Part shown: positions 39,025 to 48,894 of the stretch, in pieces
Layout of the letters: each line of letters starts with the position of its first letter
Numbering within the stretch: the stretch's first letter is position 1
From: JALZUE01 sp051251725
GTDB lineage: Bacteria > Pseudomonadota > Gammaproteobacteria > Enterobacterales > Alteromonadaceae
Reading direction: 5' to 3'
Length of the DNA stretch: 64,000 nucleotides
Assembly: GCA_051251725.1 (NCBI GenBank)
Contig: JBPOFN010000018.1
Span: forward strand, 16,136-80,135
Program-made: the position numbers and the translations under genes
The notes under the pieces: generated by a model
The model's input: only the letters and a program-made list of their open reading frames with translations
The model's database searches: none
What the model was told of the DNA's origin: nothing

Positions 39025-40128
39025 TTATGATTTTTCATCGCCCTCGATATATTCCACATAACAATTTCGACCTTGATCTTTCGCTTGATATAACGCGTGA
39101 TCCGCGTGTTTAAATAGCGTTGTTTTATCGGTGTCTTTTGTAACTTGTGCTAAATAAAAACCAATAGAGCAGCTAATGTAAGGGCCTGCTTTACCCTTAC
39201 CGTGTTTTATTTTGGCCACAGCCCATTGCTCAATCATGCTATTAGCAAATTCAAGACACTTTTCATGGGTTACTTGCGAGGTAATAACAACAAACTCTTC
39301 CCCGCCATAACGGGCAACAATATCGGCTTCTCTTCTAAATAATTGTTTTAAATGGTCTGCTTGCTGCTTAATTACTTCGTCCCCTTGGACATGGCCATAA
39401 CCATCGTTATAGTCTTTAAAATAATCTAAGTCGATAATAAATACACACGTAGAATTGCCGGTACGTTTGTTTAAGCATAATTGTTCGGTAAACCTAGTTT
39501 CAAAAGTTCGTCTATTAAAAATACCGGTTAAATGATCTGTTTTACTTAATATTTCAAGGGTAATGTTAGCTTTAGATAATTTTTTTAGTGCGTTTTCAAT
39601 TTGGTAAACGCCAAGAACACCAACCAGCGAGCCGCAAAATACAAAACCTAAATAGACACTACTTTGTCCGCCATAAATAGGATAAAGAAAAACAATGCAT
39701 GCGAAACCAACTACTGTTATGACGGAAAAAACTAACGCATATTTAAATGATAACCGAAAAACAAAGAGGGTGAATAAGCTATACATTACCGTTCCTTCAT
39801 ACGGAAAAGCGAACTGCGCTAACTGCCAACACTGAATAATTAACCAATAATTAATATAGAGAATACTAAGCATGGTAACGAGGAGTATTTTTTGATATTG
39901 CTTTAAAAATGAAGGATGGAAACTAGATAATAAAAACAAACCACACAGCGGAAACTGCATTTCTAGTCTTGATTGTAGGTAGACGCTTTTTAAATTTTCA
40001 GGAAGCAAGGTAAAGTCAGCAATCATAAAGCTGGCTAATAAGCCAGTGCCAATAATGATAAGTAATCTGATTTGTTTTAATGACAAAGCACTTTGTTCAA
40101 TAATTTGTTTGTAAGGGCTTTTCATCAT
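39025..40128 (-). CDS. Membrane diguanylate cyclase (GGDEF)
   Basis: The 367-residue product has about six hydrophobic segments (residues 20-180) and a C-terminal GGDEF domain from about 190. TDHLTGIFNRRTFE opens it, RYGGEEFVVI is the active signature and READ five residues before it fits the RxxD inhibitory site. YISCSIGFYLA and HADHALYQAKDQGRNCYVEY close it. It should make cyclic di-GMP, with product inhibition intact. It lies between a sulfatase and a GH141-like gene, and could link substrate or membrane state to surface attachment, though it may be an unrelated neighbour. Confidence 0.92.
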   Translation of the reverse strand: MMKSPYKQIIEQSALSLKQIRLLIIIGTGLLASFMIADFTLLPENLKSVYLQSRLEMQFPLCGLFLLSSFHPSFLKQYQKILLVTMLSILYINYWLIIQCWQLAQFAFPYEGTVMYSLFTLFVFRLSFKYALVFSVITVVGFACIVFLYPIYGGQSSVYLGFVFCGSLVGVLGVYQIENALKKLSKANITLEILSKTDHLTGIFNRRTFETRFTEQLCLNKRTGNSTCVFIIDLDYFKDYNDGYGHVQGDEVIKQQADHLKQLFRREADIVARYGGEEFVVITSQVTHEKCLEFANSMIEQWAVAKIKHGKGKAGPYISCSIGFYLAQVTKDTDKTTLFKHADHALYQAKDQGRNCYVEYIEGDEKS

Positions 40129-40476
40129 TTTATTTCATATATAGATTTAATTAATTTGATTACCTTAATTAAAGGTTAATATTTTTAGAACATCAAATTA
40201 TAATTTGATTGTTGGTAAGTTAACTTGTTAAAAAAACAGCTAAAGGTAATTTATTGATTTTTAATGTATCTTTTGCAGTATTACCGAAATAATATTATTT
40301 TAAACGTTGAAAGGTAGCGCCGAGGGGAACAATGGATGTTAGAAGAAATAACTTTGTCTTTCTATATCATTTTTTTATATCTGCTTTGCTATATTCTAAC
40401 GTTTAAAGCGGCTATAAAATAAGGGGCTGTAGATAATTAATCGACAGCCCCTAAACAACTAAATTTTTAATATAGC
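40129..40476. other. Short intergenic region
   Basis: About 350 bases between the cyclase start and the GH141-like stop. Besides the terminator at 40422-40452 it holds only a 24-codon frame at 40332 with AGGGG upstream, too short and featureless to call a gene. Confidence 0.45.
40422..40452 (-). terminator. Terminator of the GH141-like gene
   Basis: AGGGGCTGT (40422-40430) pairs perfectly with ACAGCCCCT (40444-40452) around a 13-base loop. Reading the minus strand, the stem is followed by TTATTTTAT, 25 bases past the stop at 40477. Confidence 0.8.
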
Positions 40477-42633
40477 TTAGTGATTATTTGGCTTAGTGCG
40501 TAAACCTACTTTTGATATATCAAAAGGTTTAATGCCCATTTTTAAAGCGGGCGAACCGGGTTTGAAGCTAAAGTCACCATTTTCCGGATCAACAAACATT
40601 GGGTCGACGTTTTGGCTATTAGCATCAGTGCCGGCACTTTGTAGTTTTTTTAGCACCTTGTCGCTAAGGCTTAGATCTTGTTTACAGAAGAAAATATTGT
40701 TATCAGAATCTACATCTTGCATGCGAGCAGTCACGCGTCCTCGGCTATCTTCACCAAACTTTTTATCTTTGCCGCCACCTGGTTGTGAAATAAAAGCACA
40801 ATCTGGCATCGAAGAATAATAAATATTACCTTTGTTAGTAGCGCCATTCATAGGTCCTTCAACAATTTTCAGGTACGTGCCTCGCGGCGCAATCACATCA
40901 GCGATAATGTTGTTTTCAAAACGATTGTTTAACTTTAAGGTCATGCCTTGTGATTTGGCTTTGTAAATTAAGTTTTCGCTGATCAGAGTATCCATTTGTC
41001 CACCATCAGTTCGAATTGCCCCTTGTGCGTTAATCTCAGTCACCAAATGGTGAATATAGTTCCGGCGGATAATATTACCTGGGCCTGCTCCGCGAATATA
41101 AATGCCATTACCGTCGCCTAAAATTTGCATCGCATGATGAATCTCATTGAGTTCTATGAGGTTATTTCGGGTATGCAAATAGGGAAGAACATCATCTAAG
41201 GATGGATTCGTTTTAGGCTTCTCTGCTATTTCATGCCAACGAATGGTTCTTGATGATTCGCGCTTGTTTTGTTTAACAAAAAAGCGGGTGACAAAACCGG
41301 AAACATTAAGCGCGGTATAATTAGTATGATGGATCAAGTTATTTGCCACGCGGTTGTCACCGCTTTGATTGACATAAATTCCCGGCGAATGCCAATAGAT
41401 CAGTCCAACATGGTGAATATCATTGTTATAAACGAGGTTATGCTTGTTTACGTCTTTTGTACCAGGACCATATCCGCTGAGCAATATGCCGCCGCCACCT
41501 AAATATTCAATATGATTATTAGATATTTTGTTATTAATACCATGTAAATCAACTCTAATTGCACTGCTGCCACTATGAAGAAAATGGCTGTTTTCGATAA
41601 CACAATTTTCTGCGCCACGAAAACGAACAAGGGCATTGGCTTTATCGAGAAAATCCCAGTCGTGTTGTAAGCCTTTGTCATCTTTGCTGAGGGTAAAGCG
41701 TTCACCATGTTTAAAGGTTAAGCCACGAAAGTGTATGTTTTTTACTGGAATATCCCTTGGTCCTTGTTCGTCTATCTTACCTTCAACGCGAATAAACTCA
41801 ATGAGTTGTGGTGCAATTACAGCTGATTTGTTTCTTGGCCATAAGTACACTTTACCGGTTTGAGTATTAAGTGCCCATTCACCTGGTTGGTCTAATTCTT
41901 CTATAACGTTTTCAAGCCAAAAGCCTTTTTTGTTCATGCCATAGGTCGCAGGAACCGACGTGTAAGCAGCACCTTTTTTTTCATCAACTGATGCTAATGG
42001 GAGCACGTTCATCACCCAAGCACGGGTAGGGCGAACTGAGATCTCTACGTCTGCCACATTTGACCAGTTTTTTAAGCGGCCTTTTGGAAACATCAACTTG
42101 GTACTTGTGCTTCCAGGTAAAGGCGTAATTTTCTCAGATTGGGCTCGAGGTAACATGCCCTTTGCATCATAAAGTGTTAAGAATTTACTTGAGGTGTTGG
42201 CTTCCCAAACGTTGCCTTGTGCGACCTTAGGTAAATTAGCCAGTTTGCCTGATACTTTTTTCCAGCCTGTTATTTCATGGCCGGAGCTGAATATTGGTGT
42301 TTCTTCAGGGTAAGCGGCGTAGGTAATGGTTGTGTTGTCAAGCCCTGAGTCTTCCAAACCAAAAACAACGGTTTTGTTTAATGTGTATGTGCCTTCACGG
42401 ATCAACACCAAGATATCTGTCGATTTTTTATTTTTCAAATCTCGAACGGCGTCGCGTGCGCGTTCTAATGTCGCAAAAGGGCCATCGGTGCCTTGTTGGT
42501 TTGGCGTTGCAAGTGTGCCAGACCATGCATCTGAGCCTTGCGCCGATAAGTAAAAATCGGCTTGCGGTGACGCTAGGCAAGATAGGCTTACTACCATTAA
42601 CAGCCAACTATAAATGAGCCAGTTTTTAATCAT
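40477..42633 (-). CDS. Secreted right-handed beta-helix protein, GH141-like
   Basis: A 718-residue exported protein from the ATG at 42633 with AAAGGA upstream. A farther upstream ATG would add a hydrophobic segment without an RBS. The start ADFYLSAQGSDAWSGT then FATLERARDAVRDLKN and REGTYTLNKTVVF is the standard opening of parallel beta-helix proteins near GH141. The middle (IENSHFLHSGSSAIRV, NHIEYLGGGGILLSGYG, NDIHHVGLIYWHSPGI) is the helix, and DPENGDFSFKPGSPALKMG is the usual C-terminal end. GH141 members with known activity include an alpha-L-fucosidase and a xylanase; fucosidase activity would fit here. A paralogue lies at 53450-55861. Confidence 0.85.
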   Translation of the reverse strand: MIKNWLIYSWLLMVVSLSCLASPQADFYLSAQGSDAWSGTLATPNQQGTDGPFATLERARDAVRDLKNKKSTDILVLIREGTYTLNKTVVFGLEDSGLDNTTITYAAYPEETPIFSSGHEITGWKKVSGKLANLPKVAQGNVWEANTSSKFLTLYDAKGMLPRAQSEKITPLPGSTSTKLMFPKGRLKNWSNVADVEISVRPTRAWVMNVLPLASVDEKKGAAYTSVPATYGMNKKGFWLENVIEELDQPGEWALNTQTGKVYLWPRNKSAVIAPQLIEFIRVEGKIDEQGPRDIPVKNIHFRGLTFKHGERFTLSKDDKGLQHDWDFLDKANALVRFRGAENCVIENSHFLHSGSSAIRVDLHGINNKISNNHIEYLGGGGILLSGYGPGTKDVNKHNLVYNNDIHHVGLIYWHSPGIYVNQSGDNRVANNLIHHTNYTALNVSGFVTRFFVKQNKRESSRTIRWHEIAEKPKTNPSLDDVLPYLHTRNNLIELNEIHHAMQILGDGNGIYIRGAGPGNIIRRNYIHHLVTEINAQGAIRTDGGQMDTLISENLIYKAKSQGMTLKLNNRFENNIIADVIAPRGTYLKIVEGPMNGATNKGNIYYSSMPDCAFISQPGGGKDKKFGEDSRGRVTARMQDVDSDNNIFFCKQDLSLSDKVLKKLQSAGTDANSQNVDPMFVDPENGDFSFKPGSPALKMGIKPFDISKVGLRTKPNNH

Positions 42634-43131
42634 CTTTTTTCCTTTGAGTTGTGTGCATTTTTTAGTCTCATTTTTCATCGTGATTTTTATAAAATAAAAA
42701 AAAACAGATAAAAAAATCATGAATAGTTTAATTTTTATGTGTGACCAATTGTATGTAAAAGGATTTTTAGTGTCGATAATAATTTATGATTTGTTTTTTG
42801 TTTATAAATACCTTCAATATAAGTGCTTGTTTATTATGTGGGTTTAGGTTTGTTGTCGTTTGTTCTTATGTTGTTAATTTATAAAACCACACGCAATATG
42901 TGATTATTATAATTAATAATACCGTTCGGGGCGTTGTAATATCTAGATGGAGTTGTTATGTTGGTGCTATCTCCAAGTGGTTTTTTTTCATACAGCTAAG
43001 GAGTTGTTGGGTGTATGGATAGTTGATTAAATAATCGATCAAAAGCTTTGAGATGTTTGTATTCATAAGGGGTAAGAGATTCTATCTATGATGAATTCAT
43101 ATTAATTAGAACAACAATATAAAGGAAATAT
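42634..43131. other. Intergenic region between GH141-like gene and TonB block
   Basis: About 500 AT-rich bases with divergent promoters expected. A run of GTTTTTTTTC at 42980 and several TTTGTTTT tracts are present. I see no gene or clear operator. It leads into a short remnant gene at 43132. Confidence 0.4.
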
Positions 43132-43260
43132 ATGATGTTTAAACAAAGTAAACGGTGTCTATTTTTAGTTCTAGCAGTATTACTTAGTGGCTCACTTCAA
43201 GTACAAGCACAGGTGCTTTTTGATGGGAACTCTATTTCTAGTATCAAGTTTATTCAATGA
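43132..43260 (+). pseudogene. N-terminal stub of a paralogue of the 49403-52294 protein
   Basis: A 42-codon frame with AAAGGAAAT before its ATG encodes a signal peptide and a few residues (CLFLVLAVLLSGSL then QVLFDGNS) and stops. The intact protein at 49403 starts in the same way (QCLAFIIGALLSGSL then QVFFDKNS), with matching lengths. It is a truncated copy of that gene, keeping only the export signal. It may still be translated just before the TonB receptor. Confidence 0.7.
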
Positions 43261-43405
43261 AAATAATTAATAAGGTATAGCCAATAAACTTTAGGATGCT
43301 GACAACAGCAGCCGTTGATTGGTTTTATATCTACTTACATCCATAAAAAAACAAACAAACAATAAAAAAATAAAAAATATTACAATAAAAACTCAAGGGA
43401 AAATT

Positions 43406-46400
43406 ATGAGCATCAATAAAAAACCTGCACGTAAACAGTTTATAAAAAACAAACTTACACTGGCGGTGGCAACGGCGCTAATACCCGTTGCACTAGCGAC
43501 TAGTCAATTAGCCAACGCAGCTGAAGAAACTACAACTTCAGCTGAAGCAGCAGCAATAGCCAAAGTAAAAGCAGCAGCAAAAGCAAAAGCAGAAGCGGCA
43601 GTAGAAGTTAAAAAACCCGATGAAACTGACGTAATGGAAGTGATTGAAGTCGAAGGTTTTAGAAGTAGTGCCACCAGACAACTTAATAATAAACGTTTTG
43701 CAGATGGCATTAGTGATTCTATCTTTGCGGAAGATATGGGTAAGATGCCAGATGCCAATATTGCTGAAGCTATGTCGCGTATTACCGGTATTGGTATCGA
43801 CCGTGTTGACGGTGAAGGCACCGAAATCACCGTTCGAGGTGTTGAAGGTAGTTATAATAACGTGACCATGAATGGCGTTACTATGACCAACAGTGGTGAC
43901 GACAACAGTGTTGATTTTTCTAGTATGTCAGCTGATATGCTACGTTCAATTGAAGTTATCAAAAGCCCAAGTGCGAAGGACGATGAAGGTAGCTTAGGCG
44001 CAACAATTAGGTTAAATACTTGGAAACCACTGGATCTTAAAAAACCAAGAACGACTATTAATATTAAGGGCGTTTATAATGACTTATCGGAAGATTTTAG
44101 TCCATCTATAGGTTTGGCGTTTGGCCGAAACTTTACTGATTCCTTCGGAATGACAGCTTCGGTTAATTACTCAAAAACTAAGACTCGCTCAGACAGAACA
44201 ACAAATAGCAAATGGCAATTTCGTCAGTCAGTACTTGCAGTTGACACAGACGGTAACCCGTTAGGGGCTAATTACTGGATAAAAGATATGCCGGAAGACT
44301 TTGATGGAAATGGCATACCTGACCAACCTTATGTTCCAGGCGAAGGGAGAACAATAACATTCGACCCATACGCTTATGAAAGAAACCTTAGCTTTAATGA
44401 AACAGAAAACCTTAGTTTGTCGTCATCACTGCAATATATTATAAATGACAATTCAAGTATTATATTAAATCTGACCCACTCAGACAAAGATAAGTTTACC
44501 ACACAGTATAACCTTAATATGCAGCAAGTTTTTACAGCTGAAGGTCCGGAAGCTGCTAGAACTTATCCTACTGGTGTTCTTGGTGAAGATGGTTCTTTAT
44601 TACAACTGTGGGGGCCCCTGCCTAATGCGCGCCAAGTGGTATGGGAAAAGCCAATTGTCACGGCAAGTGATAATATTGGTTTAGACTATCAACAGCTTCT
44701 ATTTGATGGTACGTGGACATTAGATGCAAAAATAGGTTATAGCCACTCAACCCAATCGTGGCCTATTGAAAGGTCTCGTAAAGTCATATTCAACTCTAAC
44801 TTTGGTACTTCGCCTGCTCAACCAGCAACTGCCGATTGGCGTGATGGTAATGGTGGCTTGTTAATTTCTCCTCAATTTGGAACTGCTAGCGGCGAATATT
44901 ATCCTAGTGAATACATGCCGGTGCAGAATGCTCAATTTATTGTAAAAGAGAGAGACGATGTCAGCATAACCTACTCACTTGATTTAGAAGGTGATATTGA
45001 TTTTGGCCCTATTGTCGGCATGTCAATTGGTGCGAAGGTTATTTCTCGCGAGGCAAAAGGTGAAGCCTTAACCTTTAACTTAGATAGAGGCTCTGAACTC
45101 TACCCCGATTCTACCCGAAATGAAGCGGGACAACTGCTATCTGACATTTCTGTGGCTGATTACTCGAAAGAGTTTACAGCAAACAACTATTTAACAGACA
45201 TTATTGGCGGTACTGCTAACGGTTGGGATTTGCCAGATATTGATGCTATTTATAATGACTATTTCCCAGATCCTCTTGTAGCAACATCATCAAGTAATCC
45301 TCTGTTAACTTTTGCCGAGGCTTATGATGCTGATGAGCCAACTAATACACAATTTGCCTCTCAGGCATTTTACCTGATGTTCAACTATGAATTTTTGGAT
45401 GGCGATTTAAGGGGTAATTTTGGTTATCGATATAGTGAGACTCAATCTGAGGCAAGGAGCCGTTCAGGATTTCGTTTCAGAGGATACAACCCTGAAGGCA
45501 GAGAAATAGTTGATGAATTTGGCTATGGTACTGGAGAGTACGAGGGTGCTTTTAACGGATCTAACTTCGATATTACTACCGTGGTTACTGGTGAAGTTGA
45601 TTATGGCATCGGTTTGCCCAGCTTTAATGCTCGATACAGTATTTCGCCAGACATGTTGTTACGCTTTAGTTTTGGCAAAAGTATGTCCAGACCTAGACCG
45701 TCTCGATTAATTCCAGCTTACCTCATTACTGCGAGAGCGGAAGGAAATACACCAACTGCTAACGGCGGAAATCCAGATTTAGGCGCGACAGAAGTTAATT
45801 CATATGACTTATCATGGGAATGGTATTTCAAAAAGACTGCGATGGTCTCTATTGCACCTTACTTTAAAGATTTTGTCTCAATGACATATACGAGAACAGA
45901 TGACCGTGGGTTTCCTTTGAGCGAATGTGCTTTAGCAGAAGAGTTTCCTACTAATATAAGAACGGAAGAAGAGATTGCAGCAGCACTGGAATCCGGAGTT
46001 ATACTGTTGGATGGTATTAATCAACAACCATACCGTGACTTACATTGTGGACGAATTACAGAAGGAGTGGAAACTAGAACATTTTTTAATGGTGATGGCG
46101 GTAAAATCTTTGGTATTGAAACAGCATATCAACAAGATTTAGACTTTTTACCAGGATTCCTACAACACACCGGTATTATTCTTAACTACACCTATACAGA
46201 TAGTGCAGCGACCTATGTTGACAAAAATGGTACTCAACAAGAGCAAGATGAGGCAAAACTGTTAGATGGATTTCCTATGCGAAATACCTCTAAAGATACC
46301 GTCAATGCTACCGTGTATTGGGAAAATGAAGGGTTCTCCGCTCGATTTGCCTATAATTATCGTTCTAAGCGACTTAAAAATGCGAGTAACTGGGATGGTG

Positions 46401-46648
46401 CATTATGGGAGGATGACCGTGAAACGGTTGATTTCTCGTCTAGGTATAAAATGGACAAAAATTTGTCGTTTACTTTAGCCGTAACTAACCTGACTAAATC
46501 GTATAATCGTACATTTATTACTCGTTTAAAAGAAAGGCCCGGTCTCCCAAGTGAAGGTAGCGCTTTAGATGGCGCACCTGATTGGAGAACATACACCGCT
46601 GATTACAACGGACGTAACGTTAGAATGGGTATGACATACAGATTCTAA
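43406..46648 (+). CDS. TonB-dependent outer-membrane receptor
   Basis: A protein of about 1,080 residues from the ATG at 43406 (CAAGGGA upstream). The signal peptide ends near ANAAEE. An Ala/Lys-rich stretch (AIAKVKAAAKAKAEA) then links to the TonB-box-like DVMEVIEVEGFR. The plug domain includes IFAEDMGKMPDANIAEAMSRI, and EITVRGVEGSYNNVTMNG follows. The barrel ends in NVRMGMTYRF with the terminal Phe. It should import oligosaccharides, here probably fucan fragments. No SusD gene is adjacent; the Ig/BspA-like lipoprotein downstream may take that role. C-terminal debris of a related receptor lies at about 48792. Confidence 0.93.
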   Translation: MSINKKPARKQFIKNKLTLAVATALIPVALATSQLANAAEETTTSAEAAAIAKVKAAAKAKAEAAVEVKKPDETDVMEVIEVEGFRSSATRQLNNKRFADGISDSIFAEDMGKMPDANIAEAMSRITGIGIDRVDGEGTEITVRGVEGSYNNVTMNGVTMTNSGDDNSVDFSSMSADMLRSIEVIKSPSAKDDEGSLGATIRLNTWKPLDLKKPRTTINIKGVYNDLSEDFSPSIGLAFGRNFTDSFGMTASVNYSKTKTRSDRTTNSKWQFRQSVLAVDTDGNPLGANYWIKDMPEDFDGNGIPDQPYVPGEGRTITFDPYAYERNLSFNETENLSLSSSLQYIINDNSSIILNLTHSDKDKFTTQYNLNMQQVFTAEGPEAARTYPTGVLGEDGSLLQLWGPLPNARQVVWEKPIVTASDNIGLDYQQLLFDGTWTLDAKIGYSHSTQSWPIERSRKVIFNSNFGTSPAQPATADWRDGNGGLLISPQFGTASGEYYPSEYMPVQNAQFIVKERDDVSITYSLDLEGDIDFGPIVGMSIGAKVISREAKGEALTFNLDRGSELYPDSTRNEAGQLLSDISVADYSKEFTANNYLTDIIGGTANGWDLPDIDAIYNDYFPDPLVATSSSNPLLTFAEAYDADEPTNTQFASQAFYLMFNYEFLDGDLRGNFGYRYSETQSEARSRSGFRFRGYNPEGREIVDEFGYGTGEYEGAFNGSNFDITTVVTGEVDYGIGLPSFNARYSISPDMLLRFSFGKSMSRPRPSRLIPAYLITARAEGNTPTANGGNPDLGATEVNSYDLSWEWYFKKTAMVSIAPYFKDFVSMTYTRTDDRGFPLSECALAEEFPTNIRTEEEIAAALESGVILLDGINQQPYRDLHCGRITEGVETRTFFNGDGGKIFGIETAYQQDLDFLPGFLQHTGIILNYTYTDSAATYVDKNGTQQEQDEAKLLDGFPMRNTSKDTVNATVYWENEGFSARFAYNYRSKRLKNASNWDGALWEDDRETVDFSSRYKMDKNLSFTLAVTNLTKSYNRTFITRLKERPGLPSEGSALDGAPDWRTYTADYNGRNVRMGMTYRF

Positions 46649-46843
46649 ATTTTATTAAAATTTAAGCAGTGCGATTAGCGTTCAGACTTTGTGTTAATTA
46701 TTTACATGTCTCAATTTAATAACGCTATATATCAATGCTCTCTATGGGTTGTTAATACCTTGCTTCTTACAGGCGAAGTTAATTAACAACCTGCATGGGA
46801 CTATATAAATAATAAATAATAAATTATAAATAAAGGATACTTT

Positions 46844-48592
46844 ATGAAAATCATGCTTTTTTCGGCTTTTAAACTTAAGAATATAGCAAAAGCTGTTTGT
46901 TTTACACTGGGTGTAAGTGCTTTGGCTGGTTGTGATGTTCAAAGCGATGCAGTGGATGATCCAAATGCTCCAAGTGGCGATTTGACCCCACCAATTCTAA
47001 CCTTAACGGGTCCAGCAGAGGTTACTATAGAATCTTTCGAGTCTGGTATTCCTTACGTGGAAATGGGCGCAACGGGATTAGACTATGTTGACGGCCCTGT
47101 GAGTATTTCACCAACGGGTATTGAAGATGTAGACACAACAAAACTTGGAATGTATCTAATTACTTTTGACGCCGTTGATCATGATGGTAATGCTGCAGAA
47201 ACTATAAGTCGCACAGTTACCGTTGTACAAGCGGTTGATAGAACTGCACCGGTTATTACTTTGAATGGTGAAGCTGATATTTCTTTTACCAGATATGAGG
47301 ATACCTACATTGAAGAAGAAGACGGCGGCGCAACGGCTTTAGATGCATTTCAGAATTTTATCGGTACAGGTGTAGTTGACGTTACAACATCAGGAGATGT
47401 AGTAAACAATGATAAACCTGGTGTTTATACCATTACTTATACAGCCACTGATATTGCAGGCAATACAAGAACTGTAGATCGTACAGTGACTGTTGTGGGG
47501 GATCCAGAAGAACCAGTGCTTACTTTAGAGGGTGAAAGCACAATGACTCTACTTGTTAATCGCCCTTACCGTGAATTTGGTGCAAATGCATTTGATCCAG
47601 GTGAGAATGGTGATGGAGTTATGACCGTTCCTGCACCTACAGGAGACACAGTTGATGTAACTACCCCAGGTACCTATACATTAACTTATAGTGTTACCGA
47701 TACTCAAAACAAAACTGTAAGTGAAGTTAGAACAGTTGAAGTAGTGACTTTAGAAAATTCACGTCCGTTTGTATTTGAATTAACAACTTTTGCTCTGGAT
47801 GAAACATTTAGCTTGAAAACGGCACCGACTGATGACTTTTACATAAATTGGGGCGAGGGAGATGCGGAAGTAAATATAGTCGGTGCTGAGGGAGTTACTA
47901 ACACTTTCGAAACACCGGGTAAACATACAGTTACTATTCGTACTAATTATGTCGGAGGTTCTTACGATAAATTTCAAACTGAAATAGCAGAAGATATCTC
48001 AAAACTTACATCAATTATGCAATGGGGTGATATTAGATGGTATAACTTTCAAAATTCTTTTCAAAATAGTGGTACTTTTACCGTGTGGCCTACGGATGTT
48101 CCTGACATAGAAAGAACTAAACATCCTGATACACTTGCAACTGGCATATATCGTAATACATTTAATGGCAGTCAATTTAATCAACCACTTAACCTTTGGG
48201 ATATGGAAGGCCAAACTAACGTGCTTAATATGATGCTAAATGCCGTTAACTTTAATCAACCGCTTGATAAGTGGGATATGAGTGCTATTACAGCTGCGAA
48301 AAATTCGTTTAATGGCATGGTAAGTTTTGACCAAAATTTAGGTAGCTGGAACTTATCTGCACTTACAAATGGGAAAAATGCGAATGGCACTTTTAGCGGA
48401 ACAATTGGATGGAGCGTTGCCAACTGGGATGCTACTTTGGTTGGTTGGGCGGCACAAGGTCTTACAGGTGTCTCTAAAATTGTTGCAGGATCTAATTATC
48501 ACAGTAGCGCCGTAGGAACACCTGCAGTTGAGACGTTGATTGGTTTAGGTTGGAGTATTAATGATGCAGGCGAAGAAATCGTCGCACCATAA
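46844..48592 (+). CDS. Surface lipoprotein with three Ig-like and BspA-like repeat regions
   Basis: The 582-residue lipoprotein has Cys30 in the lipobox SALAGCD, so it is probably an outer-membrane surface protein. Three Ig-like (DUF5011-type) domains of about 80 residues follow from residue 45 (GIPYVEMGATGLD; IEEEDGGATALD; NRPYREFGANAFD). The last 180 residues contain BspA/DUF285-type repeats (FNQPLNLWDM, FNQPLDKWDM, FDQNLGSWNL). AAAGGA precedes the ATG and a terminator follows. It is adjacent to the TonB receptor and so is a plausible glycan-capture partner, a SusD substitute; this is inference. Confidence 0.88.
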   Translation: MKIMLFSAFKLKNIAKAVCFTLGVSALAGCDVQSDAVDDPNAPSGDLTPPILTLTGPAEVTIESFESGIPYVEMGATGLDYVDGPVSISPTGIEDVDTTKLGMYLITFDAVDHDGNAAETISRTVTVVQAVDRTAPVITLNGEADISFTRYEDTYIEEEDGGATALDAFQNFIGTGVVDVTTSGDVVNNDKPGVYTITYTATDIAGNTRTVDRTVTVVGDPEEPVLTLEGESTMTLLVNRPYREFGANAFDPGENGDGVMTVPAPTGDTVDVTTPGTYTLTYSVTDTQNKTVSEVRTVEVVTLENSRPFVFELTTFALDETFSLKTAPTDDFYINWGEGDAEVNIVGAEGVTNTFETPGKHTVTIRTNYVGGSYDKFQTEIAEDISKLTSIMQWGDIRWYNFQNSFQNSGTFTVWPTDVPDIERTKHPDTLATGIYRNTFNGSQFNQPLNLWDMEGQTNVLNMMLNAVNFNQPLDKWDMSAITAAKNSFNGMVSFDQNLGSWNLSALTNGKNANGTFSGTIGWSVANWDATLVGWAAQGLTGVSKIVAGSNYHSSAVGTPAVETLIGLGWSINDAGEEIVAP

Positions 48593-48691
48593 TTAAATGA
48601 GTTTAACTCTGAAAGTGTTGGTTCCTTTTTATAAATTAACACTGAAGATGCGGCCAAGAACCTAACACGATATTGGCTGAAAAATAAAAAC

Positions 48692-48719
48692 CCGATGAAG
48701 CGTATTCATCGGTTTTTTT
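48692..48719 (+). terminator. Terminator after the surface lipoprotein
   Basis: CCGATGAA (48692-48699) pairs perfectly with TTCATCGG (48705-48712) around a 5-base loop and is followed by seven T. Confidence 0.88.
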
Positions 48720-48791
48720 GTGCTTTTTAACGCCTAATAAAATATCAATAACTGTCATTTTTTAATTGTGTCGTAACTAAATGGAGCCCTA

Positions 48792-48894
48792 ACTAACTTA
48801 ACTAAAGCCTATAGTCGAACATCTTTCATACGTTTAAAGGAAAGTAACCTTCTATTAATGGAATGGGTATTACAAATTTATATTACCTTTCATC
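48792..48894 (+). pseudogene. C-terminal fragment of a second TonB-dependent receptor
   Basis: One frame reads LTNLTKAYSRTSFIRLKES. The C-terminus of the intact receptor at 43406-46648 has VTNLTKSYNRTFITRLKER. The DNA further on (AATGGGTATTACA) also resembles the terminal AATGGGTATGACA of the intact gene, with a deletion between. Stops and frame changes show it is dead. Confidence 0.7.

Noticed and set aside
40332..40406. 24-codon frame with AGGGG before its ATG
   Set aside because: Too short, no features beyond a hydrophobic run and no context to support a gene.
40477..42633. Assignment as a pectate lyase or alginate lyase
   Set aside because: The opening ADFYLSAQGSDAWSGT pattern and the DPENGDF end fit the GH141-like beta-helix group; no lyase catalytic signature is visible.
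43504..43830. 108-codon minus-strand frame inside the TonB receptor
   Set aside because: Its Ala/Ser-rich sequence mirrors the Ala/Lys-rich linker of the receptor on the other strand.
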